A stretch of 64,000 nt of DNA from Siderastrea radians (Eukaryota; Cnidaria; Anthozoa; Scleractinia; Rhizangiidae): the NCBI GenBank assembly GCA_964017195.1, contig OZ024896.1, positions 35,457,307-35,521,306 on the forward strand, in the 5' to 3' direction. A program made the translations under genes and the position numbers. This document shows positions 1 to 13,134 of the stretch, piece after piece. Below the pieces are notes generated by a model. That model had not been told where the DNA came from. It searched no databases and worked only from the letters and a program-made list of their open reading frames with translations. Every line of letters starts with the position of its first letter. The first letter of the stretch is position 1.

Positions 1-916
1 TTATTACTGTACGGGTGAGTTTAAAGGAGTGTGCAGGTAATATAACTGCCATTTGTTTTGGTTGAGAAGAAAAAGGGAGAGAAAGGCTTTAAGGTGAAGG
101 GGCAGGTATTAATTTTGCCATCCAAAAAGGGGGACATACACACTGTATTAGAAGGGGAGGTCTTATGAGACAGGGGAAACTCAATAGAGGACCTACATTT
201 CTAAGACAATAAAAATGAAAGTGCTATCAAGAAACAACAACCTTACCCTGGAGTGCTGTTTGGACATCGCAGAGTCTGACAAAACCATATCCTGCTCACC
301 CATTAGAAAATCAGAAACACTGTGGACAAAGAAAAAAAATCATGTCTTTACCTTTTATTTAAAAGAGCGATTTTACAGTGCGTTTGGACGCCTGAGAATT
401 TCTGGGAAACCCTTTTCCCATCCCATTTTTGTTGTCTTCAGCTCTTTGCCCTTTCTCAATTGCAAAATATTATGCAATGTCGCGAAATTTTTTCCTTTCT
501 TGCGATTCCCACCACCTAAGGAATCCTACTCTTCTCACGTCCTGTACACTTACAGGGCAACCGCCCACCCTTTTTTCTCCTGGGTTCCCGCTAGCCTGCA
601 TGCAGATGTCTGCTACAGTATTTCCTTTGTTTCACGTGGAAAAGGGATGCACTGTTTCTCAAGAATTTAGGGACCATGCTCTAATTGGTTGCCTGACAGT
701 AGGCATTGTATTCGACTCAAAAAAACTCAAGATAATTTATGCAGCATTAGTTCAGCAGGGTTTTTATTGACAGATCAAAACGAGTCATTTTGTGCTGTGT
801 TTTCCACCTATTTTGAAGCATAATGACAGAAATCTTGTTCAAGGTCACAAAGATATTTGAGTTTACAAGGAAATCCAAGGAAAGCCTGGCATCTTTAGTA
901 ACTAATCCAGGGAAAA
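1..916. other. No gene seen; intron of the RhoGAP-like gene
   Basis: Open frames at 215-770 have no recognisable domains and lie between exon 3 of the minus-strand gene and its unseen remainder. 1140-1250 is an interspersed repeat also present, inverted, at about 21830-21950. Confidence 0.5.
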
Positions 917-920
917 TTAA

Positions 921-1123
921 CCCTTTAAGCCCTGATATAAACATGCATATTCTCTTTACTGATCTCCAACATTTCTTATGGAACTAGTAAGGAGAATTTG
1001 TCTAAATATCAAGACATCTTATCCTCAGTGATCAGTTCCTTTATCTTGTCCCTTGAATGTTCAAACAAGCAGTGATCATGTAAAGAGAAATTTCATTTTC
1101 ATCAGGGCTAAGGGCTTAAAGGG
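921..1123. mobile_element. piggyBac-type MITE, copy 1
   Basis: Inverted ends CCCTTTAAGCCC and GGGCTTAAAGGG, flanked by TTAA at 917-920 and 1124-1127. It lies in the intron or 3' side of the RhoGAP-like gene. Non-coding, about 203 bp. Confidence 0.72.
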
Positions 1124-1443
1124 TTAAAGCCCAGGATACAAATGTGGTGACCATAGGATATTATTTTGGCTTCTCCTTGGTCCTTGAGGTATAAGAAAGG
1201 AGTGCAATTTTTGCCCTAGGTATACGAAAAGGGTGCCATTTTGGTAAAAATGTTTGATTTAGTGACTGTTTTGCATTTTTGTACCTGCGAACAAAGCCGC
1301 CTAATTCTGAACTAAAAGTCACAGACAAAAGCTAATTGTGTATGCTAAAATAAGTTCTGTTTGAATTATTTCAGTCATTCAAAATCAGTAGACTATTCAT
1401 TTAAACTGTTCTACAAACTAACAAAGAAGAACACCAAGTTTAC

Positions 1444-4400
1444 CTGCTACTAAAAGCCAAGGCAAGTTGGTCGATAGACTCGTAAAATTCATCAGGGGCT
1501 TTACTTGTATCCTCATAGTTGTGACTTTTGACTTTGCTGATCAGCGTCCCAGCTGATGCAAGAATGTCTGTAGAGTGTAGCGGCTGGTACTTGTTGAGCA
1601 CTCCCTTAAGAACTGACAGCACCTCACCAAGACGCTCATGTGCTTTCACTTCTGGGGGGCCTCCCTCAGGGTTATCTGGAAAAATAAAAATAATTGCAAA
1701 TAAAAAGATTGAAATGAACCATAAAGTGTTCTCAATTATAGATACAGTATAACTAACTGAATAGATGAGATTGACACCTAAGACAGACAGTTCGTTAGGA
1801 AGGTCACCTCTACTAAGCAGACGCATTATTTTGGAAGAAGGACGCCTTTCTAAGATAGATAGAGGATACTACACGGCAGTGTTTAATTTTTTCTTTATTA
1901 TATAGATGAGTATTTTCCCGCAAACAACAGTATAAAAGCAGGAAATGACGTCATCAATATCCTCACTAGTGAGGATATGGAAAATATGCCACTCGAGTCC
2001 CAGATGTGGTTTCGTATGAACTTTACGAGTGGTTTATTTTCCACTAAAACACTCTTGTCTATATAATAACTGCCCTTATAAGATACACACCTCTGTAAGA
2101 CATACAGCCCTTTAGAATGGACACCTCCACTAAGCAAACACATTTGGAAGATGGAAGCCTTTAGAAGACATGCACCATTATAAGATGGACAAATCTCTAA
2201 GACAGACAGTCCTCCAGAATGGACACCTCTACTAAGCAAACACACTTGGAAGATGGGTGCCTTTTGTAATGATAAGACAGGTGCCCCTACATGCCTCTTT
2301 AAGACAGACAGGCCTTTAGGACAGACACCTCTACTAAGCAAATACATTTGCAAGATGGACTGCTGTTTAAGACAAGCAGTCATTCAAAAATGGACAGCTC
2401 TCCAAAACACACCCTTTTACAATGGACACTTCTGAGGATGAACCTCTAAAGCAGACGCTGCTCTTATACAGTAAGTAAGTGGGCAAAACCATTAGTCTCA
2501 AAGCTTTCCTGAAGTACCATAAACGCTGTAATTGGAGACACATTTTTACTATTTATTTCTTGAGAGATCTCAACTATCATCATACTATGGTCCCTTAACA
2601 CAAGAGCTTGCTAACACTCTGAAACAATTTTTAAAGAATTCTTATTTGGAGCCAAAACAAGTGAAATTCTATGGCATTTCAAAATATTAAGAAAAGTTAG
2701 AACAGTGAACAACATTCACTGATTCCATGGGGATTAAGAGAGCTGATTCAAAACATTAATTTTACTTAAATTTTTAAAGCCTTTCTGGGAGAGACCGCAG
2801 ACCATGTGTGGCTAGAATAATAAATGCTAAAAAGACTGAAGTGTTAAGCGACTGGTTGGAGAGATGTCAAAAGAAACGACTAAGACACATCCAAACCAGT
2901 CGTATGACAGTAATGTTAAGGATGGTGCCTCCTAATACAGAAATGTTTAATTGCAAAGGTTATGACTATGGGGAAGCAGCAGATCTTAGCAAGACCTATT
3001 GGAATTTAAAAAGAAAAATGTGGGTAACTGCATATTTTTCATTGATGATGAAGCAACCATAATTCTAAAAAGCTTTAAAACACAAAGAACGCAGGGCATT
3101 TTCTTTCCAAAATTATGGTCAATTATCTCTGAAAAATGCGTGGTTACCCCAGTTTTCTTTTTGTATTTTGATAGCCCTTGCTGAGTTCTGGTTTTTCCAC
3201 CAAATCATAAACCATGCAAAAATACTGTTCTATTAGCAGGAAAATTCCTTAATTAATCCTAATATCTCAGACCAGACCTGAGATGCGTAGAACGTATATG
3301 CAGTAACAAAACGTAGCACCGTCCGTAACCATCTTCCTAAAGTGAACCGTTTGTACTACCTACTTGACTTTGGTAAGTTAATTTTCATAGCTACCCATTG
3401 ACTGAGAGATCACCTTGCAGAAAGGTAAACAAACAGACAGCAGGATACCACTTGGCTACATTGTTTGCTCAAACAGCTTGTCTCAGGTAATTCAAAGCTC
3501 AGTGAAAAGGTTCAAGATTTCTAATTTGCACAGAAAAAATAATTCAGTCTTAATACGCTCTCAATCTAAAACCATATAATTTAGAATTTCTCGTTAGTGA
3601 CCATTTCCCATTGCTAATCAACTCTAATTGGTGACCACCTTTCATGATCTGCTGTAGAAATCAATACCCTGTTACTACAAAATAACACCCTTTCACAAGC
3701 TCTTATATTTGAGATTTGCTAGTCATCTCACACCTTGTAAATGTAATCCTCCTCGCAGAAAGCTCTAAGAGCTCCTTACAAGAAATAATTAATTTCATTA
3801 TCCCTATTGAATTTTGAGTCCCTTTTCCCCTTTTGGCCTGACAAAAATAATTGCCGCTGGCTATTATACAAGGAAATGGGGGTTCAACACAAGAAGAAGG
3901 AAATTAAAATACTTCCAGTTTCTTATGTTTCTGATTACCCTTATGTCCACAAGTTCAGATGAAAACGAGATAAGAAAAGTGTGTTTGTTTTCATAATACT
4001 TATGTAGCTCATGTTCAGATTGCCTTCCATGCTTGCCAGAGATTTCCCTTACAATGAATCTCTGCTACACTTCAATCAAAGTTGCCGCTAGTAAAACTAG
4101 CATTAGTAATTAAGGTGTTCACGAAAAAGTAAACATTCACCACAAAGTCCATGTGCTTGTTCTATAAATGACTATTACAAATCAAATCAAATGAAGTTTA
4201 GACAGTCAGCTCCAAAACAAACATTCCTAAACTGTCATTTGAGGAAACAAACGCCAAAAGAACGAAAACATTTGATGAATTAGGACAACCTCATAGCTGA
4301 CCAATATCAGTGACTGACCAACAAGCCTTGTGAGAGATCTTCCAAAAGCTTTGATCACAAAAAACAAGATCAGCTTTTCACTATTTTTATATCCCTTTTT

Positions 4401-5934
4401 ATCCCGCTTAACCAATTTCACTGTAAAATAAAGCACACATTGAAAGCTCACATTTCAGCTGTAACAAAGACATAGTTCAATAAATTTTTTAAGTCAATAT
4501 ATACTTCCTAATTCTCAGGATATGTAGCACGAAACAGAGATAAAAACCACAGATCAGAAATTAGTAAAAACGAATAACATACAGAGGTGTGAAAAAAGGG
4601 AATAAAATGTAAAAGCAAAATCACGCGAGAACTTGCATGTGTTTTACGAGGTTGATTTGCTATTCCACTCTCCAAGAATTTAGCCAACAAACCACAAACA
4701 AACCACAAAACACCATGATTTGCTAAATAATTTTAACACAAAAAAAACAAGACTAGAACACCCTGTATTAAAGGGGAAATCAAATACCTAATCTTTAGTT
4801 TTTTCGAAAGAAAAAGTTTGCTGAAAACCATAAGCTTACACAACTTCCTTTAAAAATGCTTCGTACCAAAAATTCCGTGACATACACAATTCGAGATCGC
4901 ATCTAAAATAAAAACATTATTTTCATGCAACATATCACTACTATCCTTGCACATAATTTGAGGGAGAAAAATGTTCAATAATCGCATTAAAACCAATCAA
5001 ACGTTTTATCGCTCAAATACCCTCTAATTTTAATTAGCAAAGAGAGACTTTCGAAGCTTAAATTGGCTCAAATTGCGTGTATCCTGATTTACACGAATAT
5101 TTCCTAGAGAAAGGATCGAATTCAAATCGCACTAGAATATAAATAGCAAAGTATGTTTTGGTGCAGTTTATCTAATTACATGTTAAACAAGGGCGAATAA
5201 AAGAAAGTTGACTTGATACAACTACACAACGGCTACTTCTATCGTAAACATAAACTTGTAAACTTTTAAGCTTACCTTCGCATTCAATAAAAGTATTTCG
5301 CAGAGAGCTCAAGGCTTCTGAAAAGCTACGAACGTGGAATGTTAAAGCTATTATGTCTTCTTGAAGGATCATTGGCGCTTCTGCCGCCTCTGTGTAATAG
5401 CTAGATTCGCTATTCACCGAGTTACTGCGATCTGGAAAGGTGACGGACGAAAATGATTCTCTGTGCGGAGCTGATGTTACAGGTTTGCTCGGTTGACTTG
5501 TACTTCGAACATGGCGAATCCCAAGTCTTAAATCAGGCACAGATTGACTGAGTTGAACACTGCTATCCCATGCCAACGAGCTTGCATCGCTAGAATTCGT
5601 CCTCCGAGTTTGTATCGGCGAGGGAATCGGCGAAGAACTTCGCTGGTTGTGAATCGCTCGTATAGCTAAAGTGTCGCTTGGACTTGAAGGAGGTTGCTTT
5701 CGTACGGTTTCCTTGAGAATAACAAAACATAATTTCTTACATCAGCGCCCTACTTGAAACAACACAGATTGCACCACAGAAAAGCTAAGAAACTTAAAAG
5801 CTACAAACCGGCGTCAATGGTCGCTGATGCTGCACCGACTGTGCATTTGGAGCCGGCGGCGTTCCAGAGGATCCGGGCTTTGGCTGTTTCTTCTTGGTGG
5901 AAGGAAGAAATATTGCTTTCACGGACGAGCTCAT
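1444..5934 (-). CDS. RhoGAP-family protein, GMIP/ARHGAP29/ARHGAP45-like, 5' part only
   Basis: Three consecutive coding exons fit in phase on the minus strand: 5934-5809 (starts MSSSVKAIFLPSTKKK, ends phase 0), 5711-5276 (ends phase 1) and 1675-1444 (ends phase 2). All have GT/AG borders; the first intron is only 97 bp. Exon 2 is Ser/Pro-rich and ends in a helix (SFSEALSSLRNTFIECE). Exon 3 encodes AHERLGEVLSVLKGVLNKYQ, then LASAGTLISKVKSHNYE and DQLALAFSS. I recognise this helical segment as the region before the F-BAR domain of ARHGAP45 (HMHA1), ARHGAP29 and GMIP. Known family members continue with F-BAR, C1 and RhoGAP domains and inactivate Rho at membranes and the cytoskeleton; those domains must lie beyond position 1 and cannot be checked here. 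The start is the first ATG in phase with exon 2. Which of the three vertebrate paralogues is closest is not resolved. Confidence 0.72.
2085..2460. repeat. Degenerate intronic minisatellite
   Basis: Recurring pieces TAAGACAGACAG, GAATGGACACCTCTACTAAGC and CATTTGGAAGATGG repeat with changes. A further copy is at 1770-1860. It lies in the large intron of the RhoGAP-like gene; open frames here are chance. Confidence 0.6.
3090..3330. repeat. Interspersed repeat, copy 1
   Basis: Shares order and spacing with 12730-12960: GCATTTTCTTTCC, CAGTTTTCTTTTTG, GATAGCCCTTGCT, then GATGCGTAGAACGTAT..CAGTAACAAAA. Non-coding. It resembles a repeat common in coral genomes. Confidence 0.5.
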
Positions 5935-5999
5935 TTCAAAGCCTAAAAAATCCCGTCCCGCTGACTTTCACGCCTGCATTATCGTACCATTATGCAAAG

Positions 6000-7170
6000 A
6001 AGGAAGATGATCGACGTTGAAGACCGTATGAGGTCAAAATTTAACACTTCCATAAGTCAAAAGATCCGAAAATTTCACTCTACCTACTTTGTGTTTGGCG
6101 AATGCCATTACGCTCCAACTTTGATTGACAAGCAGCGGTGAAGCCTGAGGCTTAGTCACGTGGGCAAATAGCATAAATTGTAGTGAATAAATTTACTAAC
6201 TTGCGGAATACACTTTTTCTTCCAAAAACATATTACGGGAAAAAAAGTAACTACGGTATTTTATAACGTATCATTAAATTTCCCTCAAGATTATTAATTG
6301 ACCTTTGGACAGTACGAGAGATCATGCGTTTCTGCTTCAAAAAGATAAAGAAATTCAACAAATATTTCTTTCATGTTTATATAGTAATTTTGTCAGACTT
6401 ATGACGACAAAGCTATTTCAGACAAGAGGGTTTTCATAAGTTTCAGACGTTTATTTGTTAATACCATTCTATTTGAGGGAGTCTGTGACACGCACACAAA
6501 GCAAATCCAACAAAATTTTTTTTGATAAAACAGTTTGAAGGACTAAAATCTGGGTACTGTAAGTGAAAACATAAATTTCAATTTACGGTATGTCTTAAAA
6601 GTGTGATTATTAGAATTATTTCCTTTACGCAACGTGCAATATGCTAAACACCCACAGGCTCGAAACACTGATTCAATATCACTTATTGCAGAGTTACCTA
6701 TAAAAACAACATTTGTTTGTTAACAAGTTTATTTTTAGTTTTTGCCGTAAAAAACGGTAGGATTGATTGAGACGTATAAATTCGAAAAGCAATTCTTCAG
6801 TCAGTGTATCACTTATCAGTAAATGAATGTACCTAAAAAACGAAACCAAAAAAAGGACAGAAAGAATCGACCAGCCAAGATTTTCATGGCACTAAAAAAA
6901 ACGTATATGTCTGAGGGATAGAAAAGCAAGCTTTATACTGTTGTCGGTTAACAATATACAAGTGATGACAACTGACTACAAGGATCTATAAGCTTCGACA
7001 TTAAGGGGAACATATATACTCCAAAATAAAAGCAGCGCCACTCAAGTTAGACTAAACATTCGGTAAGTAACAAAGGATGGTCCTACAGTAAGATTTTATT
7101 CGCAGGCAAACACGTACATAGGGTGAATAGCGTGAATAACACTATAGGAAAAACTTATTTTAAAATAGCT
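6000..7170. other. No gene seen; upstream of the RhoGAP-like first exon
   Basis: AT-rich sequence. The promoter for the start at 5934 should be in the first few hundred bases, but no clear TATA or initiator was identified. Confidence 0.4.
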
Positions 7171-7177
7171 TTTAGTA

Positions 7178-7510
7178 GAACCACACTTAAGGCTTCATCC
7201 GCAGACTCAAAAGATAGAACCACCTTGCACAGCATAATAAATAGTACTACAGGAAAGTACTGCTCAGTAGCTTTCATTTGCATGGTCACACTTCAGGATT
7301 TCGTGCACAGGCTAGAAAGTTGAAACCGCCCTGTACAGAACAATGAACAAAGCCACAGGAAAGAACTGCTCAGTAGCTTTCATTTCAGTGACAGATATAA
7401 ACACTGGGATTTCCTGTAACACTTTCGAGCGCGTGCACCTAGCACAGGGTAATATTTGTACAGCACCAGCACAGGAAAGGACTGCTCAATAGTTTTCATC
7501 TAAATTGCCA
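7178..7510. repeat. Interspersed tandem repeat, period about 130 bp
   Basis: CACAGGAAAG(T/A)ACTGCTCAGTAGC TTTCATTT-type blocks recur at about 7245, 7350 and 7470, separated by CACACTT..GGATTTC..CACAG. A related single block occurs at about 52905-52975. Confidence 0.55.
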
Positions 7511-7789
7511 CACTTTAGAGCCCTCTCGTAAATACCACAGAAACTTCAAACAACTCAGTGTTTTTCGGCGGAACTGAAAGGGTTACCAGAAAAAGAAATT
7601 AGAAAAGAAAGCTTTGATTGCTGTCACTTTGCACGAATTGATCCAACTGTACGAATTTCTTCAAGCTGCCTTCATTTTGGATGTCTATTTAGTTTTGGTT
7701 TTGTGGTATATTTTACTGACACAATAAATGATAGATCAGGTTGTCCCGGGGTAGTTCTCACCATTTCGTTTGATTGATTTGCTTGGTAG

Positions 7790-7818
7790 GATGGTTGGTT
7801 GGTTGGTTGGTTGGTTGG

Positions 7819-7867
<49 letters not shown>

Positions 7868-7986
7868 CGATATCGACTGCAATCATCTACTGATTGATTG
7901 TTTGACCGATAGTTCGATCAATCGATCGATTCAGTAGTATTGATTTGTTTGATCGATTCATCGATCGATCGCTAAATTTACTGACT

Positions 7987-8037
<51 letters not shown>

Positions 8038-8070
8038 TGATAGATTGATTGATTGATTGAATGATTGATT
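7790..8070. repeat. Tetranucleotide microsatellites
   Basis: GGTT repeats run into GATT repeats at 7795-7868. GATC-rich sequence follows, then GATA repeats at 7986-8036 and again GATT. Simple sequence with no gene. Confidence 0.9.
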
Positions 8071-8598
8071 GATTTATTGTCGTTTTGATTGGCTGTCTGT
8101 TAAGAAATAGACGGTTTTTCTTTCGACATGCATGCACTGTTTGCCTTTGTGTGGTGAGTAATTATGAATCCATTTTTCGTGTATATTCCTCACTATTTGA
8201 GTTATTTGAAACCTACTTTAAAAGTCATCACATCTTTTCAAAAGGCCGAAGCTCTGCAAAAGGAGGATAATTCCTGAATGAAAGGAGTCCTTCAATGGTT
8301 ATCAGTCCCAAGGAAGATGGAGGATGATCGAAAACTGAAAATAGCGCCAGATAGCCTGCGCGTGCGGTAGGCTGCCTGTGGCACGGAACCTGGGCTCGAG
8401 CAGAAGAAAAGAACGGACGGTTCGCGCGCGTTCGTTTTGCATGATTTCTTGTTTTTATATAATTGCAAGGAAACAAAGGATTTTTTCAACCTAGGGACGA
8501 AGGAAAACAGTTGTTTTAAGTAAAAGTACTACAGTTTTAGGCTTGACTGAAGGTCGCGTTGAAATTAGAAGTTCAAGTAAAATTTACACTGAACATAC

Positions 8599-8818
8599 CT
8601 TTTAAACTTGATGAACTGGATGACCTCTTAAAGAGGCTTTTTCGTTTCCTTATGCGACTCACCGAGTCTGTCCAAGAGTGACTTCTTTTCAGCTCGAACT
8701 TCCTAAGTTTACTCGCTGGAGTTCCTAGAGTCTTAGATGGATTTATAAACTCGCTGTCAACCGTTATATTGTGTACATTATTCGCAGCCATCTGTTCTTC
8801 TTTCGATCCATTCCACAT
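8599..8818 (-). CDS. Possible alternative first coding exon of the RhoGAP-like gene
   Basis: An open frame starts at an ATG at 8818-8816 and ends at a good donor (AAAAG|GTATGTTC). It encodes a basic, serine-rich stretch (KRSHSWTDSVSRIRKRKS, then KRSSSSSS). It ends in phase 1. That does not fit the phase-0 start of the exon at 5711, but does fit the phase-1 start of the exon at 1675. It could therefore be an alternative first exon that skips the 5934-5276 exons, or an exon joined through one I have not found. The membership in this gene is an inference from strand, order and phase. Confidence 0.4.
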
Positions 8819-9208
8819 GTCGTGCCCGCGTTCACGAAATTTCTACTCCACCTTGTTCAACACACTCATAATCTATACACCTAGATTGTCTCAGTCATAA
8901 CATTCCTGCATCTAGACATAACTTGTCGATCTTCTTGGTAAACAAATTTCGTATCTACATGCACGCTCATGGAATATCGCTTGGTACAAACAGTGGTCTA
9001 TCCTTGATGGGGCCAACAATTATCCTTTAGCACTCCCTGTTGTGTAATACACAAGGGGATGGTGGTTTTCTGTGTGTACTTAAGAAATTATACAAATTTT
9101 AAGCGTTTTTCATGACAGATTAAAAACAGTTAAGCCAGTTAGTTCAAAATTGACGTGAGAAGTATTCTAACCATTTCGCAATAGAGCGGATAAAGTATTC
9201 TCTTTTAA

Positions 9209-9406
9209 CCCTTTAAGCCCCGTCATCATCATTCAAATTCTCCTTACTGGTCTCCATACATTTCATTGACTACTAATTGGGAGAACTTGTGAAGACATCA
9301 AGGCAATTCATCTTTGGTGATCATCTCCCCAATTCTCATGACCTTTATGTGTTATTATGCACTGATATGTTGAGGAGAAATTTTATGCTGATCACTGCTT
9401 AAAGGG
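9209..9406. mobile_element. piggyBac-type MITE, copy 2
   Basis: Same family as 921-1123. The left end is CCCTTTAAGCCC, the right end degraded to GCTTAAAGGG. TTAA lies at 9205-9208 and 9407-9410. Non-coding, about 198 bp. Confidence 0.7.
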
Positions 9407-10314
9407 TTAAGCAAAGATGAACTCCACGTAGCTATCACTGAGTTGTTGGACTTCTGATGATCATTTATTTAAACTGGGCTCAGGATATCAAAACAAACTA
9501 GATAGTAATCAGAGATGAGAACAAAAGTTTCAGTTCCTCGCCAAAACAAACACAAATGCAAAACGATAACAAGAGACAACAGAATCCGCTGGTTATAGGT
9601 ATTTGATAAGATAAACCTTTAATAGGAGTACTCTGTAGCCGAATCTGACTGCCGGCATGCCCGTTCTGTTCTAGTTGGTTGACAGGAAAACATGGCGGAA
9701 GCACCTATCCCGGCAGGGGGCGTTCTCCGCTGTTACATGGTCCCATTCAGAAGGAAGACCGTCAGAAGACCCCCATAACTAGTGACCTACTTGAAAACTA
9801 CAGGCCTTTTAGTGGTACTTTTGGGCTTGTGTTTCGTATACCAGGATAACCAATTTGTTAAACATTATCTATACTGTACCACCAATTGGTGATACAAGAT
9901 GGTAAAGTAGAATACGGTGGAACAGTGGAACAGTGGCCGAGTGATATTGAATTTATTGGTGATATAGTGTAGATTATGTTCTTAAAGTAATACTTAACAA
10001 ATTGGCGATCCCAGTACGTGAAACACAAGCCTACTTTTGAGATTTTGAGAAAAAATTGTGAGATTCTTAGAACTTTATTTAGATTTTTACGCAATTTTTC
10101 GGGATTATTGTATTATTGTATAGTATATAATGCATGCACGAGAGCGTTGCATGACAACACTTAAAACGGCTGCGTAGGAGATTAGCATACCGGGGCTGAA
10201 TTTGGAAGTCGGGGGCCTCTAGATGGTCTTAGATTTGAGTACGAGTCAGAATGGCGGGGATGGGGCGGAGGGTGGGGGTGTACGTGCCCCACTGAATAAT
10301 ATTAGATATATACT

Positions 10315-10663
10315 GGGGCGCTTTCCATTCGACCAAAAATTCCGGTTTGAAATTTCGAAAATTTGTTGTGGCAAATGGAACAGTAAATCCGGAAATTTTC
10401 CGGCCGGCGATACCAGCCCAGGTAGACCGAACCGTTCCATTCAGTTTCGAATGGAAATTTCCAGAAATTTACGACAGAGAGTTACTGGAAACCGAAATTT
10501 TTTCGAATGGAACAGTAATTTCCGAATTTTCCGGTTGTTCTGATTTTCCGGAACGTTAGGACAACCTCGCGAGGTATACCCAAAATTCCGGAACTTTATT
10601 CTGGAAAATTTCAGTTCCATTTACCTCCCCACCCGGAATTTTTGGTTGAATGGAAAGCGCCCC
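10315..10663. mobile_element. MITE with 31-bp terminal inverted repeats
   Basis: The ends GGGGCGCTTTCCATTCGACC and the inverted GGTTGAATGGAAAGCGCCCC differ at about one position. The interior repeats AAATTTCC/GGAATTT palindromic pieces. No clear target duplication and no coding frame of note. Confidence 0.62.
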
Positions 10664-12422
10664 TGGACTGTACTGGCATTGTCGCCGCAAAAGGGTATGG
10701 TTTTTTGAGCGAGTTTCGGTCTGAAACTGGGTATGTTTCGCCGACTGGTCTAGTTGATAGGATAGGATTTGCCATTTAAGCTTGGAAATAGGAAAATTTT
10801 GCAGCCGGTTTCGCTGAAATATAAACAATCATGAAAAACAGAATATCTGTGATTATTGGGTGAATATAATCCTGACGGGTGAATCAGGGTTGAAAACCCG
10901 GGGTCTGCACATAGCTGTGAAATTGACTGCAAGAGTCAGGTATGAAAATTGTACATCCGGTAGAAGAGGGCCGAACGCCACCCGCCAAAGATTTCAAGGG
11001 GTACTCCCCCCACCCCCCCCAACCCCATAGGGGTACGAGGACAAGTTTTTTAGAGTGTTCAATTTTGGTTCGCAGCCTTTACGTCATCTCATCGCATACC
11101 AGTCTCCTTCCTTGAGCCTCCGCTCAGTACTGGTCAGCAACACAGAGGCAGACGAGTGGGAATGAAGTGCGAGCAGTCTCTCTTTTTAGTCCCGGCCAGA
11201 GGGTAGTCGGATACCAATATACCTTAAAAATGCAAAAACGGTGATAACAAATACCTAAAATTATTGTAATACAGAATACCCTATACCTGAAAATTTTGGC
11301 AAAAAAATACCGGATACCTTGGTAAAAAAAAAAAAAACCCTAGATACCGTATACCCCAAACCCCTGGCCGGGCCTGTCTCTTCGTTTTTCTTTTCTTTTT
11401 AGCGCGAGAAGATCACAGACTTCCTGGGAACGTAAATGGTTTGAATTTTGAAATTGTTCCCGGGAAGTCGTCCTCAATCTCTTACTCGTATCCCAATCTT
11501 AACGTCCCTAACGGCTCCAACAAGACAAATACATTGCGTAAATTAAACTTTCGATCTTTCATCTAGCATTTTCATAAATTATCCTGCACGTTCATGCAGC
11601 TTCATGTAATCGGTCCCTAACTCTCGAGTAGACTAATGCGGTTACTTTGCAATGAACAATCGACTGATGTAGCGCTCACTTTATTCTTTCGCCATAAGAC
11701 ATTAATAAAATACTTGACTTTAACTATTTACATCTTTATTTACATACCAGTCCTTCAAACATTTACATCTTTGCATCTCGACTCTTTCAAACAACGAAAA
11801 CTCTTTAGAATACGTCAACATAACATAAATGGAATATTTTTCACCGTCAATCATATCGTTGCCCAGGTAGTACACAGGGCTTCAACAAGTATTTTTTAAT
11901 AAGTTTTTTTTTTCCGAGGAAATTGCTCGCAGGCTTTTGAAGCGAGATGGTTTTAAATAAACATAGTTCGATAACTTGCAAAAATTCTTATCCTTACTTT
12001 ACCAACAGAAAGCGTCATATTTCATTTTTTCTAATGGATTATAAAGTTGCTAGACTTTTTCAACAGACGTTGAAATTCATTTACGAACTTTCCTGCCTAA
12101 AAACGCGGATGGGTAAATGTAAATGCAATTTTCCCCCCCTAAAACTCACTGTTTTCAACGGCCCTGAATTTCATATATATAACGCGTGAAGTTAACGTAC
12201 GAAGAGTGTGGTAATGTGTACATAAATAATTTATCATGTCATGGAAATGAGTAAATATGTAATCAGCTAACGTGTGTAATTCAGAGACTAACGCAGAGTT
12301 CTGAATCTAACGACCTCACAAGTAACTTGAATTTTTGCACGAAAATCAATGGGGACTCAGTAAAATTAACAGTTAACTAAAGAATATAGTAAAACATGAC
12401 AAGAGCATCAAGAGCTACCGTT
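10664..12422. other. No gene seen
   Basis: Low-complexity and repeat-like sequence, with C-runs at 11005-11030 and TACC/ATACC-rich sequence at 11210-11370. Short frames only. Confidence 0.45.
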
Positions 12423-12571
12423 GTATATGTTGTGCTTCAATTTTATCCTTGGTTCAATTTTTATTTTCCCTTGTTTTTGTGTATGGTAATGTATGATAAT
12501 GAGTTAAAAACAAAGGAAAACAAAGGAAAACAAAAATTGAACCACGGATAAAATTGAACCACAACATATAC
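12423..12571. mobile_element. Short foldback element
   Basis: A left arm of about 40 bp, GTATATGTTGTGCTTCAATT.., is repeated inverted at the right as ..AATTGAACCACAACATATAC, with a roughly 70-bp AT-rich loop. Non-coding. Confidence 0.6.
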
Positions 12572-12729
12572 CTAGAAACCACCGTCTGTTCTACGTTAAC
12601 AGTGAACAAGAAAAAAGGCTGATTTCTTTACGAACTCTTTACCACTGTAAACTAGGAATGTTTTCATATTTGTCACTATTTTTCTTAGATGAATTGGCCC
12701 AAAACAATAATTCTACACACGGCATTTCT

Positions 12730-12960
12730 TTTCCAGATCGAAGTTTAACTGTTTGTGGAAAATGAGTGGCTATCCCCAATTTTCTTTTTTTGGATTCCAA
12801 TAGCCTTTGCTAAGATCCGCTTTTCCCACGTGGCCCCAAACCGCGCAAAATACCTTTGTATTATAGGAAGTACCGTGTATAAAACCCCGAGTTTCTCGGA
12901 CATCCCGTGATGCGTACAACGTATGCACAGTCACAAAAGGAGGTTCCAACCTTAAAATGC
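12730..12960. repeat. Interspersed repeat, copy 2
   Basis: Same repeat as 3090-3330 (CCCCAATTTTCTTTTTTTGG, AATAGCCTTTGCTAAGATC, GATGCGTACAACGTATGCAC). It lies just downstream of the C1orf87-like gene. Confidence 0.5.
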
Positions 12961-13134
12961 TTTAACACTGTCACATGTGAAATGCTTGATACGCCTACAA
13001 CACATAAAGGTTCTCACTTACAATTTGTAGATCTGTTTTACATGACGCAATTTGAAGGTGTGTCGTAAAATGAAAACGTTGTTCCATCTAAATCAGTTCT
13101 ATCATCTACACCGGTAAACTAGATTAAATATTCT

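Noticed and set aside
215..770. Overlapping plus-strand frames of 65-151 codons
   Set aside because: No domain, poor start context and low-complexity neighbours; they lie in the intron of the minus-strand gene.
5754..6020. 88-codon plus-strand frame
   Set aside because: It is antisense to the first exon of the RhoGAP-like gene (5934-5809), which has a better start, splice sites and phase.
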